Shown here piece by piece: positions 7,850 through 15,906 of a DNA stretch of 64,000 nucleotides; position 1 is the first letter of the stretch, and each line of letters starts with the position of its first letter. The notes beneath the pieces were generated by a model, which worked only from the letters and a program-made list of their open reading frames with translations, did not search any database and had not been told where the DNA came from. Origin of the DNA: Dongia_B sp964406155 (lineage in GTDB: Bacteria; Pseudomonadota; Alphaproteobacteria; Dongiales; Dongiaceae); the NCBI GenBank assembly GCA_964406155.1, contig CAYOQR010000001.1:1-64000 (forward strand), in the 5' to 3' direction. The position numbers and the translations under genes were made by a program.

Positions 7850-10216
7850 TCAGGGCTGCCCATCAAGCCTGCGCCGCAAACCCGGTATCAGATCAGGATC
7901 GGCCAGCAGATGCGGCGCTTCCGCATCGAGGATTGCGCGGAAAAGCCGGGCGCGCAACCGATCCACGTCGATCGTTTCGGGGACACGTGTGCCGATCGCG
8001 GAGACCAGCATGTCGATGCAACGGTCGGCGGCATTCAGGCGCCCCCAAAGATAATCATGCTCGCGCCACGCACGATTGAAGAAGGCGCCGAAATTCATCA
8101 GGGCGGTTCCCTTCAGCGTCACCTTCTCCGGCCCCATGCCACGGGCATCGATCGGGCTGATCCGGTCCACCAGCACTTCGTTGATCTCATCCATCTCCGT
8201 CCATTGCAGAATCGGGAAGGTGATGAGGTCATAGAAGGCGAAGCCGACATAGGCGATCCCCACGGCCCGGCGCGCCACCGGCGGCAGATAGGCCAAGCCC
8301 ATGAGCGAGATGACCTCATCCAACTCTTGATCGATCGACGTCAACCGCATCGCCGTCTCGAGAGCCGCGAAGGCTTCCGGAGCGAGCGTTTCACCGGCAG
8401 CGGCAGCCGCCGCGATCCCGCCGACCGCCTCAGCGACCTCGGGACTGTAATGGTCCGGCTCCCAAAGCCGCCGGATGCGCTCCACGGTCTCGTAGAGAAT
8501 CTGCTTGAGATCATCCAGCGAGCGGGAATCCAATTCCTGGCCGCTATCCCCTAATGTCCGATAAAGCTCGTTCAGCCGGCGGATGACGAACCGGATACGG
8601 CGCAGGCGAAAATCGATATCGAAGGCCCTGAGGAAGGCAACGATCTCCTGCCCGTTCCGTCCATCGCTGCGGCCGCAGGAACGATCGAGCAATGCGTTGA
8701 TCTGCGCAATATCCGGGGATTTACCGACACTGCGCGCAAGAGACGCAATCAGATTCGCCAATTGATCGATCAGGCGGCGGCGCTTGAGCGTCTGATAGCT
8801 GAGATAGGCGTAACCCGCACCGGCATGCGCCGCTTCATTTGCCTGAGCACGGTAACGCCCCACTTCGGCAATGCTTGGCGGGTTCTGCGGATCGCGGTCG
8901 AAAAGCTCGCGGACCAGATGTTCGATCTGGGGATCGGCGGCTGCCAGGATCTCCGCCATGCGGCGCGCCCGCTCGTTCCACGCCTGGATGCCGAGCAGGT
9001 CATCGGCAATCGGTTCGTTGCGCGGAATGAGTGCCATGGCCGACAAAACCGTTCGAAAGAAGCCCGGCGTTCCATTGGCACTGCGCTGGGCCGCTTCTCG
9101 ATGGGGATTGGGATCGACATAGATGATACGGCGCGCGATCTCGCGGCTTGCCGGGCGGTGGCCGAGGGCATGGATGACGGGTGAAAACGGCTTGTTCATC
9201 ACGACACTGCCGTCAATGAAATAGCGGGAAGCCCCGTCCTGAACGTCTCGTATTTGCAGCTTCTCGGTGATGAAGCGCGCGCGCGAAGGCCAGGCACGGC
9301 GGCGTTCCATGAGGATCCGGTCCATCTCCGACACGGCGGCGGGCGGAAAGGCACCGGGAAAGGAAGCGGTAGCCCGCGCGGCGAAAATCAGCGACGGCAC
9401 GTCTTCGGTTTTGAAATCGCTGGTCAGGTCGCCCGATAGGTTGCGACGACAGGTAAAAGGAACGATGCGGCGATGTTCGGTCTCTTCGACGCTGGCGGGA
9501 TCATGCAACTCGATGTGGTGACGATGACCGACATAGTCGGTCAGCGTGACGAAGAGATCCATGCGATGTCCCGGCGGCAGCAAGGTATCCTGGCGAGCTT
9601 TTTGGCGATCAGCCACCTGCTCATCCATGGCATCGCAGGCATCCAGCATCCAGCCGGCGAAACGCTCGCCCGAGAAAGGCGGCTTGAACCATTGCGACTG
9701 AACGAACTTGCGCAGCTTGTCGCGCGTTTCCGGATCGTCGATCTCCCGACCGAAGCGTCCGCTCAACAAACGTTCCACCAACGGCGAGATCAGCACCTTC
9801 CCCCATCGGCTGAGCAAGCTGGCCGGCGCGGCAAGGCTGGTAACGTCGGCATTTCGCAGCCAGAGATCGCGATGCGGTTCCAGTGGCAGATCATGCGCCA
9901 GGGCCCGACCGAGCATCACCCCATTGATACCACCAGCCGAGGCGCCGGAGATCAGATCGACCACCACCCGCAAATCGATGGTCGCGGAGAGTTCCTTGAA
10001 GAGGTCGTAATAGACCGCCGTCGTTTCATCCGTGGGCGGTTCGGCGCCCGACCCCACATGAAACAGCTTCGAGGCCCTGACCATGTTGAGGATTTCGCGG
10101 GTGACACCGTGGATATAGACGGCCAACGAAACGCCCCCGTACAGCACGACAGCCAGCCGTAACTCGATCTGCTTCATTTCAGCTTCATCGATCAGAGTCC
10201 CCACCCAGGAGCCCAT
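7850..10216 (-). CDS. Patatin-like phospholipase-related protein
   Basis: About 788 residues. The N-terminal part is a patatin domain: an oxyanion-type stretch LYGGVSLAVYIHGV (25-38), the nucleophile elbow GASAGG (Ser93), and the dyad Asp in DGSVVMNKPF. The catalytic Ser-Asp dyad is therefore intact and lipid acyl hydrolase activity is likely. The long C-terminal helical part resembles the DUF3376 extension found in large alphaproteobacterial and actinobacterial patatin-like proteins, whose function is unknown. There is no signal peptide, suggesting a cytoplasmic enzyme. Start 10216 follows a weak GGGG site; an in-frame ATG at 10177 (MKQIELRLAVVLYGG) is equally plausible. The diguanylate cyclase lies 32 bases upstream on the same strand, so the two may be cotranscribed. 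Confidence 0.82.
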   Translation of the reverse strand: MGSWVGTLIDEAEMKQIELRLAVVLYGGVSLAVYIHGVTREILNMVRASKLFHVGSGAEPPTDETTAVYYDLFKELSATIDLRVVVDLISGASAGGINGVMLGRALAHDLPLEPHRDLWLRNADVTSLAAPASLLSRWGKVLISPLVERLLSGRFGREIDDPETRDKLRKFVQSQWFKPPFSGERFAGWMLDACDAMDEQVADRQKARQDTLLPPGHRMDLFVTLTDYVGHRHHIELHDPASVEETEHRRIVPFTCRRNLSGDLTSDFKTEDVPSLIFAARATASFPGAFPPAAVSEMDRILMERRRAWPSRARFITEKLQIRDVQDGASRYFIDGSVVMNKPFSPVIHALGHRPASREIARRIIYVDPNPHREAAQRSANGTPGFFRTVLSAMALIPRNEPIADDLLGIQAWNERARRMAEILAAADPQIEHLVRELFDRDPQNPPSIAEVGRYRAQANEAAHAGAGYAYLSYQTLKRRRLIDQLANLIASLARSVGKSPDIAQINALLDRSCGRSDGRNGQEIVAFLRAFDIDFRLRRIRFVIRRLNELYRTLGDSGQELDSRSLDDLKQILYETVERIRRLWEPDHYSPEVAEAVGGIAAAAAAGETLAPEAFAALETAMRLTSIDQELDEVISLMGLAYLPPVARRAVGIAYVGFAFYDLITFPILQWTEMDEINEVLVDRISPIDARGMGPEKVTLKGTALMNFGAFFNRAWREHDYLWGRLNAADRCIDMLVSAIGTRVPETIDVDRLRARLFRAILDAEAPHLLADPDLIPGLRRRLDGQP

Positions 10217-10248
10217 CTTGCCCCAAAGAATCGGTTCCGCTCAACAAG

Positions 10249-11388
10249 CTAGAAGGCCTGGACGGCACTCACGCGCCGGCCGGGTTTGGCCAGATAAAGT
10301 TCGCGATCGGCCCTGTCGATCAGCTTTTGCAGATCGTCGCTGCTATCCGGGCTGATCGCCATGCCGGCACTGACCGTCGGCTGGAAGGCGAATTGCGGTT
10401 CGGCCCGCATCGCTTCGGTGAATTTGGCGGCGATCCGATCGGCGATATCGCGCGCCTCGCCGGCACTGGCCTGGGTCAGCAGCGCCGCGAATTCATCGCC
10501 GCCCAGACGGCCCAGCACATCGGATCGCCGGAGATTGGCGCCGGCGATCCGGCCGAAGACCTGCAACACCCGGTCACCCGCCTGGTGGCCATAGGTATCG
10601 TTGATCGCCTTGAAATCGTTGAGATCGAAAACTAGCACCGCACTCGACAGGCCTTTGACGCGGCTCAGCATCAGCAGTGGCTGGGCCTGGGCGTAGAAGC
10701 CGCCGCGATTGGCCACCTTGGTCAGGAAATCGACCTCGGAGGCCAGCTTGTATTGCAGCTCGGCCCGTGATTTGGCCAATGCCAGCAGCAGGAAGGCACA
10801 AGCGAAGACATAAATGATGCCTTCCGCACCGGTTGCCGAGAACCAGAATGGCCATGCCGCTTCCGGATCGGGCGCAAGCGTCATGGCGACGGCACGGAAG
10901 ACGAAAAAAATACCATGCAGTCCCGTCACGATGGCGATCGGATAACGCGCGGGCAAAGGTTCCCGGATACGCAGGAAAACCGGAGTGATCGCAAATGCCG
11001 CAACGGAGCAAAGTACCGAATAGAGCAAGGCCCGAGCCGGCAGCGAAGCATAGAAAGCGGGAATCTGGCAGGTCAGCAGCCAAATAATCGCCGGCGCCAG
11101 GGAGAGGACCAGATACTGCCGGAGACCGGCAAATGCGCGCGCGCTGTTCCACATGAAGCCATAGGCCACCATGATGAGCGCGTTACCGAGATCGATGGTG
11201 ATGCGGTCCGGCCAGAAACCGCGCCCACTCAGCATGGCCAGCCCCGTCGCCGCGACCAGATGCCCCCAACCCCACCAGTTCAGCGCCTGGACCTGCCGGT
11301 TGAGCGACCAGACCCATAACAGCAGACCGCCGCTGAGGGCGGTGACAATGATCAGGCAAATAAAGAGAGTGCCGGCGTCGAGTTGCAT
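10249..11388 (-). CDS. Membrane diguanylate cyclase (GGDEF)
   Basis: A 379-residue protein with about six N-terminal membrane helices (first at about 8-28) and a C-terminal GGDEF domain. The active-site GGDEF is intact at 296-300 and an inhibitory RxxD site (RRSD, 287-290) lies exactly five residues before it, so c-di-GMP synthesis with product inhibition is expected. The start codon at 11388 lies 3 bases after the CCA end of tRNA-Glu on the same strand. The only Shine-Dalgarno-like sequence, GGGGA, is inside the tRNA acceptor arm about 8 bases before ATG. Later Met codons would delete the first membrane helix, so 11388 is preferred. It probably shares a transcript with the tRNA, and the patatin gene follows. 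Confidence 0.87.
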   Translation of the reverse strand: MQLDAGTLFICLIIVTALSGGLLLWVWSLNRQVQALNWWGWGHLVAATGLAMLSGRGFWPDRITIDLGNALIMVAYGFMWNSARAFAGLRQYLVLSLAPAIIWLLTCQIPAFYASLPARALLYSVLCSVAAFAITPVFLRIREPLPARYPIAIVTGLHGIFFVFRAVAMTLAPDPEAAWPFWFSATGAEGIIYVFACAFLLLALAKSRAELQYKLASEVDFLTKVANRGGFYAQAQPLLMLSRVKGLSSAVLVFDLNDFKAINDTYGHQAGDRVLQVFGRIAGANLRRSDVLGRLGGDEFAALLTQASAGEARDIADRIAAKFTEAMRAEPQFAFQPTVSAGMAISPDSSDDLQKLIDRADRELYLAKPGRRVSAVQAF

Positions 11389-11391
11389 GAT

Positions 11392-11467
11392 TGGCGTCCC
11401 CAAGGGGATTTGAACCCCTGTTACCGCCGTGAGAGGGCGGTGTCCTAGGCCACTAGACGATGGGGAC
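11392..11467 (-). tRNA. tRNA-Glu (anticodon CTC)
   Basis: The 76-base gene folds as a full cloverleaf. The acceptor stem is GTCCCCA/TGGGGAC; the anticodon stem CCGCC/GGCGG encloses loop CTCTCAC with anticodon CTC; the T arm is GGGG-TTCAAAT-CCCC. The 3' CCA is encoded. It lies immediately upstream of the diguanylate cyclase gene on the same strand. Confidence 0.95.
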
Positions 11468-11659
11468 GTGGCTGCTTCCGCAATGCGCCATCTGATAGTG
11501 GATGGCGCGGCCGGGATCAAGCCCCTTTCTGCCGCCGGACTGGACGGCAGGAAGGATCATTGGGCCGATCCCCTTGAAATCCAGGGCTCTCCCCTGCCCG
11601 GCTGCCCCCATTTTCAGCCGGATTCCAGGAGAGGTAGTCGGGAAATCGGCCCGCTGGTG

Positions 11660-12703
11660 TTAGGCTGCCGCGTTATGGAGACGTCGTGCCGTCACCACGA
11701 ACTGATCGACCGCTGCCTGTTCCGTGTTGAAGGCCGTCACCAGGCGGATAGTGCCCGGTGCCATGCCCGGCCAGTCGTAGAAATCGAACCCGGCCTGACG
11801 CAAGCCGTCCACCATGGGTACCGGCAATTGCACGAAGATCTCATTGCCTTCCACCGGGTAGAGCAGCTTCACCCCCGGCAGGGCGGTCAGCCCCTGGATC
11901 AGGCGTTGCGCCATACTGTTGGCATGGCGGGCCAGCTTCAGCCACAGTCCATCGGCCAGATAGGCATCGAGCTGAGCGGAAACGAAACGCATCTTGGAAA
12001 TGAGATGGCCCGCCCGCTTGCGACGGAAGGCAAAGGTCTCGGCCAGCGCCGGATCGAAAAACACCACCAGTTCGGCGGCCAGGGCACCGTTCTTGGTGGC
12101 GCCAAAGGAGAGCACGTCGATCCCCGCTTTCCAGGTGATCTCGGCCGGCGACAGATTGAGATGCGCGACGGCATTGGCGAACCGCGCCCCGTCCATATGC
12201 ACTTTCAGGCCGTGCTGGCGGGCGATGGCGGTCAGGGCCGCGACTTCCGCCGGCTTGTACACCGTACCGGCCTCGGTCGTCTGGGTCAGGCTGAGCACGG
12301 CGGGTTGCACGTGATGGACATCGCCGGCCCGGCCATCCGCCAGGGCCGCCGCCAGGGTTTCCGCCCCGATCTTGCCATCGGCACCGGGCAGCGTCTTCAG
12401 CTTGGCGCCCGCCGTGTACATTTCCGGCGCGCCGCATTCATCGACGGCGATATGCGCATCGTCATGGCAATAGACCGCGCCCCAGGGCGGCGTCATCACG
12501 GAGAGCGACAGGGCATTGGCGGCGGTGCCGGTCGAAACCGGAAAGGCGATGACCGGACGCTCGAAAATCGTCGCCAAGTGCTGATCGAGCTTGGCGGTCA
12601 GCGCGTCATTGCCATAGGCCCCGCTGGCGCCCTGATTGGCGGCATCGATGGCGGCTATGATCTGCGGCGCCACGCCAGCAACATTGTCACTGCAGAAATT
12701 CAT
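11660..12703 (-). CDS. ltaE: Low-specificity L-threonine aldolase
   Basis: A 347-residue PLP-dependent fold-type I lyase. It opens with the typical DNVAG, carries STGTAANALSLSV, the HxxxDECGAPE segment, HMDGARFANAVA, and the PLP lysine in FGATKNG (Lys204). It cleaves L-threonine and L-allo-threonine to glycine and acetaldehyde in the cytoplasm and links glycine and serine metabolism. Length matches the family. It is followed on the same strand, after about 190 bases, by tRNA-Glu, and preceded by the small membrane protein gene after about 50 bases. Confidence 0.9.
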   Translation of the reverse strand: MNFCSDNVAGVAPQIIAAIDAANQGASGAYGNDALTAKLDQHLATIFERPVIAFPVSTGTAANALSLSVMTPPWGAVYCHDDAHIAVDECGAPEMYTAGAKLKTLPGADGKIGAETLAAALADGRAGDVHHVQPAVLSLTQTTEAGTVYKPAEVAALTAIARQHGLKVHMDGARFANAVAHLNLSPAEITWKAGIDVLSFGATKNGALAAELVVFFDPALAETFAFRRKRAGHLISKMRFVSAQLDAYLADGLWLKLARHANSMAQRLIQGLTALPGVKLLYPVEGNEIFVQLPVPMVDGLRQAGFDFYDWPGMAPGTIRLVTAFNTEQAAVDQFVVTARRLHNAAA

Positions 12704-12754
12704 TTAATTCTCCCCTCCTCATCCGTCGTTCCGCCCGGCCGCTCTTCCGATATG

Positions 12755-13123
12755 TCATTGCCCGGCGAACAGGAACTGTCCCAACAATTTGCCGGTCCGC
12801 AGATCGGCCACCAATGCGCGGCTGCAATCATCCGGCCCCTCGACCAGCACCACCAGCCGATCGCCGGCGGTGGAGATCGTCTTCACCTGGCAGGTCACCG
12901 GAATGGGCAGATCGGCGACGCCGAAAGCCGCGGCATCCGTGGACGCCACTTTAGCTCCGGCCTTCTCCAAGCCGGCCGCCGCCGTCACCGGCGGCTTTTG
13001 CGATATCTTCCAGAAGACGGTACCCACCACGGCCAGGGCCGCGACACCCAGCAGGATGCCGAGCCCGATCACCAAAGCCTTGAGCCGACGCAAGTGGCGC
13101 GGTAGTTGATCTGTGTCATTCAT
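12755..13123 (-). CDS. Small single-pass membrane protein
   Basis: About 122 residues: a short basic N-terminus (LPRHLRRLKALVIGLG), one membrane helix at about 16-38, an Ala-rich linker, and a small C-terminal domain with two Cys (CQVKTIS and DDCSRAL) that would lie in the periplasm. It resembles the alphaproteobacterial DUF6476 group, a tentative recollection. Function is unknown. It is divergent from rluD, sharing a roughly 70-base intergenic region, and precedes ltaE on its strand. Start 13123 (MNDTDQLPRH) was chosen because the open frame further upstream has no protein character and overlaps the opposite gene. Confidence 0.7.
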   Translation of the reverse strand: MNDTDQLPRHLRRLKALVIGLGILLGVAALAVVGTVFWKISQKPPVTAAAGLEKAGAKVASTDAAAFGVADLPIPVTCQVKTISTAGDRLVVLVEGPDDCSRALVADLRTGKLLGQFLFAGQ

Positions 13124-13193
13124 CTGTTGCGACCGGGACCCTCTTCCTATGGCGGCGCCCCGCCCACATCCAGCAAGTACCACCGAGCCGATC

Positions 13194-14180
13194 ATGCAAG
13201 ACCAGACCGCAGCCACAGTGACGATCACACCCGACCAGACCGGTGAACGGCTGGACCGGGTCATCGCGGCAGCCTTGCCCGAGCTTTCGCGCAGCCGGGC
13301 CAAAGCCTTGATCGAACAGGGACATGTGATGCTTGCCGGCACCGACGGCGCCGCCGCGACCATAGACGACCCGTCCTATCGGGTCAAACCGGGACAAGCC
13401 GTCCAGGTGACCGTGCCGCCGGCCGAGGAAGCCATCCCCAGCGGCCAGGACATCCCCCTGGCGGTGGTCTATGAGGATGCCGACCTGATCGTCATCGACA
13501 AGCCGGCCGGCATGGTGGTGCATCCCGCTCCCGGCAATCCTGACCAGACCCTGGTCAACGCCTTGATCGCCCATTGCGGTGACAGCCTCTCCGGCATCGG
13601 CGGCGTGAAGCGGCCAGGCATCGTCCACCGCATCGACAAGGATACCAGCGGCCTGCTGGTCGCCGCCAAGAACGACGCGGCGCATCAGGCCCTGTCCGCC
13701 GAATTCGCCCGCCATGCCATCGAGCGTAGCTATCAATGTGTGGTCTGGGGTGTCCCGCAGCCGCGCGAGGGCCGGATCGAAGGCAATATCGGCCGTGACC
13801 GCGCCGACCGGAAAAAGATGGCAGTGGTGCGCTCCGGCGGCAAAACCGCGATCACCCATTACCGTGTCGAGCAGCTTCTGGGGGATGGCGCCGCCCTGGT
13901 CGAGTGCCGGCTGGAAACCGGCCGCACCCATCAAATCCGGGTGCATCTCTCCACCTTCGGCCATGCCCTGATCGGCGATCCGATCTATGGACGGGTCACG
14001 CCAGCCCGCCGCAGCCGCCTTTCCCCCGCCGCGCGGACCGCCGCCCTGGCCTTTCCCCGCCAGGCACTGCATGCCGCGACACTGGGTCTCACCCATCCCC
14101 GGACCGGCCAAGCACTGCGCTGGAACGCTCCCCTGCCCACTGATATGATTGAATTAATTCAATCCCTTAGTGGGAATTAA
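13194..14180 (+). CDS. rluD: RluA-family 23S rRNA pseudouridine synthase, RluD-like
   Basis: About 328 residues. The N-terminal S4 RNA-binding domain (ERLDRVIAAALPELSRSRAK) is followed by the catalytic domain with the signature HRIDKDTSGLLV containing the catalytic Asp, and the C-terminal GRTHQIRVHLSTFGHALIGD. RluD isomerises uridines in helix 69 of 23S rRNA during 50S assembly. Its position directly before rpoH is common in alphaproteobacteria. Start 13194 gives the usual family N-terminus but has a weak ribosome-binding site; ATG 13149 is an alternative. RluD rather than RluC is inferred from synteny and the S4 domain. Confidence 0.85.
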   Translation: MQDQTAATVTITPDQTGERLDRVIAAALPELSRSRAKALIEQGHVMLAGTDGAAATIDDPSYRVKPGQAVQVTVPPAEEAIPSGQDIPLAVVYEDADLIVIDKPAGMVVHPAPGNPDQTLVNALIAHCGDSLSGIGGVKRPGIVHRIDKDTSGLLVAAKNDAAHQALSAEFARHAIERSYQCVVWGVPQPREGRIEGNIGRDRADRKKMAVVRSGGKTAITHYRVEQLLGDGAALVECRLETGRTHQIRVHLSTFGHALIGDPIYGRVTPARRSRLSPAARTAALAFPRQALHAATLGLTHPRTGQALRWNAPLPTDMIELIQSLSGN

Positions 14181-14210
14181 GGACTAGTTTGAAATGATTC
14201 CAGGGTCGCC

Positions 14211-14238
14211 TTGAAGAAGTTGACTAACGCACTATATT
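14211..14238 (+). promoter_or_regulatory. Candidate rpoH promoter
   Basis: TTGAAG (14211-14216), 16-base spacer, TATATT (14233-14238). The -35 with its preceding C reads CTTGAAG, close to the heat-shock sigma -35, so autoregulation is possible. A second -35-like TTGACT starts at 14220. It would leave a 5' leader of about 215 bases before rpoH. Confidence 0.45.
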
Positions 14239-14461
14239 ATTAATCATCCTGGACTGGCAGCATGCGCCGGGGGAAAGTCAGGGTTCGCCGGGGGGAACAG
14301 CCGGCTGCTCCGTAAAATAAAAAGAACCGGATTGCCCTGCTTCTTTCCCAGGCCGCGTTTCGCAGGCCGGGATTTCCCGCCACCGTCAGCAGCATGACGG
14401 CCGGGACGGATTAGAATCGGATAGTAACCGGATCAACATCGAGCGAGCGACCAGAGCGACT

Positions 14462-15349
14462 ATGGCGACAAAGAATCTGCCCAGCCTTGTCAGTGACGGT
14501 AACCTGTCCCGCTATCTGGCGGAGATCAGAAAGTTTCCGATGCTCGAACCGAGCGAGGAATTCATGCTGGCCAAGAGGTGGCGCGAGCATGAGGACCCCG
14601 AGGCGGCGCATCGTCTGGTCACCAGCCATCTGCGCCTGGTGGCGAAGATTGCCATGGGCTATCGCGGCTACGGCCTGCCGCTCTCCGAACTCATCTCCGA
14701 AGGCAATGTCGGCATGATGCAGGCGGTGAAGCGGTTCGACCCCGATAAGGGCTTCCGCCTCGCTACCTATGCGATGTGGTGGATCCGCGCCGCCATCCAG
14801 GAATACATCCTGCATTCCTGGTCGCTGGTGAAGATCGGCACCACGGCAGCGCAGAAGAAGCTGTTCTTCAATCTGCGGCGCGTCAAAGGCCAGTTGAAGG
14901 CGATCGAGGATGGCGATCTCAGCCCGGAGAACGTCAAGGAAATCGCCACGCGCCTCGACGTGTCGGAAACCGATGTCGTCGATATGAACCGACGCCTCGC
15001 CGCGCCGGACCATTCGCTGAATGCGCCGGTGCGCAATGACGGCGAAGGCGGCGAATGGCAGGAATGGCTGGTGGACGATACCGAAAGCCAGGAAGTCCAA
15101 CTTGCCGAAAACCAGGAACTGGGCAAGCGGCAGAAGATGCTGGCCAAGGCGATGCAGACGCTCAATCCGCGTGAGCGCCGTATCCTGGTGGAACGCCGCC
15201 TGAAGGAAGATCCGGCGACGCTGGACGACCTCAGCCGCGAATTCAATATCAGCCGCGAACGCGTGCGCCAGATCGAGGTGCGCGCCTTTGAAAAGGTCCA
15301 GCGGGCGATCCGCAAATCGGCTGTGGAAGAAAACCTCACCCACGCCTGA
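14462..15349 (+). CDS. rpoH: RNA polymerase heat-shock sigma factor RpoH (sigma-32)
   Basis: A 295-residue group 3 sigma factor. Region 2 is clear (HLRLVAKIAMGYRGYGLPLSELISEGNVGMMQAVKRFDPDKGFR) with the -10-recognising YAMWWIRAAIQEYIL. The RpoH box QKKLFFNLRRVK distinguishes it from RpoD. Region 4 ends with REFNISRERVRQIEVRAFEKVQ, a helix-turn-helix for the -35 element. It directs chaperone and protease genes, including ftsH in many species (ftsH is present here at 28 kb). Only a weak ribosome-binding site precedes the ATG. A roughly 215-base leader invites structural regulation, and a good terminator follows. Confidence 0.96.
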   Translation: MATKNLPSLVSDGNLSRYLAEIRKFPMLEPSEEFMLAKRWREHEDPEAAHRLVTSHLRLVAKIAMGYRGYGLPLSELISEGNVGMMQAVKRFDPDKGFRLATYAMWWIRAAIQEYILHSWSLVKIGTTAAQKKLFFNLRRVKGQLKAIEDGDLSPENVKEIATRLDVSETDVVDMNRRLAAPDHSLNAPVRNDGEGGEWQEWLVDDTESQEVQLAENQELGKRQKMLAKAMQTLNPRERRILVERRLKEDPATLDDLSREFNISRERVRQIEVRAFEKVQRAIRKSAVEENLTHA

Positions 15350-15374
15350 CGCGACGTGAGTTCCAGATAACGAC

Positions 15375-15400
15375 AATGCCCGGCCATCGCGCCGGGCATT
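15375..15400 (+). terminator. rpoH terminator
   Basis: AATGCCCGG (15375-15383) pairs with CCGGGCATT (15392-15400) and is followed by TCCTTTATT. It lies between rpoH and the convergent membrane-protein gene and can serve rpoH. Confidence 0.75.
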
Positions 15401-15433
15401 TCCTTTATTCCACCACTGGCGCCGGACGGCTCG

Positions 15434-15898
15434 TCAGCCGCCCGTCTCGCTTTCCGTGCCCGTGACCTGCTGACCCCAGTCCTGGATCAGCTTCTCTTGA
15501 TCGCGTCGCAGACTGTAGAGGCGAATACGGGCTTCGGCAGCGGCGACATGGCGGATGATGAAGGGCATGCCGAGGAAGAGCAGCCATCCGAAGGCGGCAC
15601 CCATCAGGGCCGTCAGCCATCCGTAACTGTTGCCGAGCACGATCGGCACATCCGACAACGATTGTCCCAGGCTCCAGAGCTGGCGCAGGAAATAGAGCGA
15701 GCCGATCAGGTTGAGCCCGCCAACGGTGATCGTCAGATAACGGCGCGGATTGCTGTCGACGACAAAGGCGACCAAGGTCGGAATCATGCCGACGGTCAGG
15801 ACGGCCGTGGTCGGCAGGAAGACCAAAGCCAAGGGCACAAGCAGGAGCAGCACCAGCTTGGGTTTGAAGGTGAATTGTGTTTGCCCCATCGCCGCCAT
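15434..15898 (-). CDS. Small multi-pass membrane protein paired with the pseudokinase
   Basis: About 154 residues with roughly four hydrophobic helices (near 13-30, 33-48, 55-72, 90-115) and a charged cytoplasmic C-terminal tail (EARIRLYSLRRDQEKLIQDW). I do not recognise a family. It starts 8 bases after the stop of the pseudokinase gene, so the two are surely cotranscribed. AGGGG lies 5 bases before the chosen ATG; a second ATG at 15889 is possible. It may be the membrane partner of the tail-anchored pseudokinase, an inference from operon structure only. Confidence 0.75.
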   Translation of the reverse strand: MAAMGQTQFTFKPKLVLLLLVPLALVFLPTTAVLTVGMIPTLVAFVVDSNPRRYLTITVGGLNLIGSLYFLRQLWSLGQSLSDVPIVLGNSYGWLTALMGAAFGWLLFLGMPFIIRHVAAAEARIRLYSLRRDQEKLIQDWGQQVTGTESETGG

Positions 15899-15906
15899 CT
15901 ACGCCC

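Noticed and set aside
11429..13105. A 558-residue open frame on the plus strand
   Set aside because: It runs through the tRNA-Glu and opposite threonine aldolase, and has no domain character.
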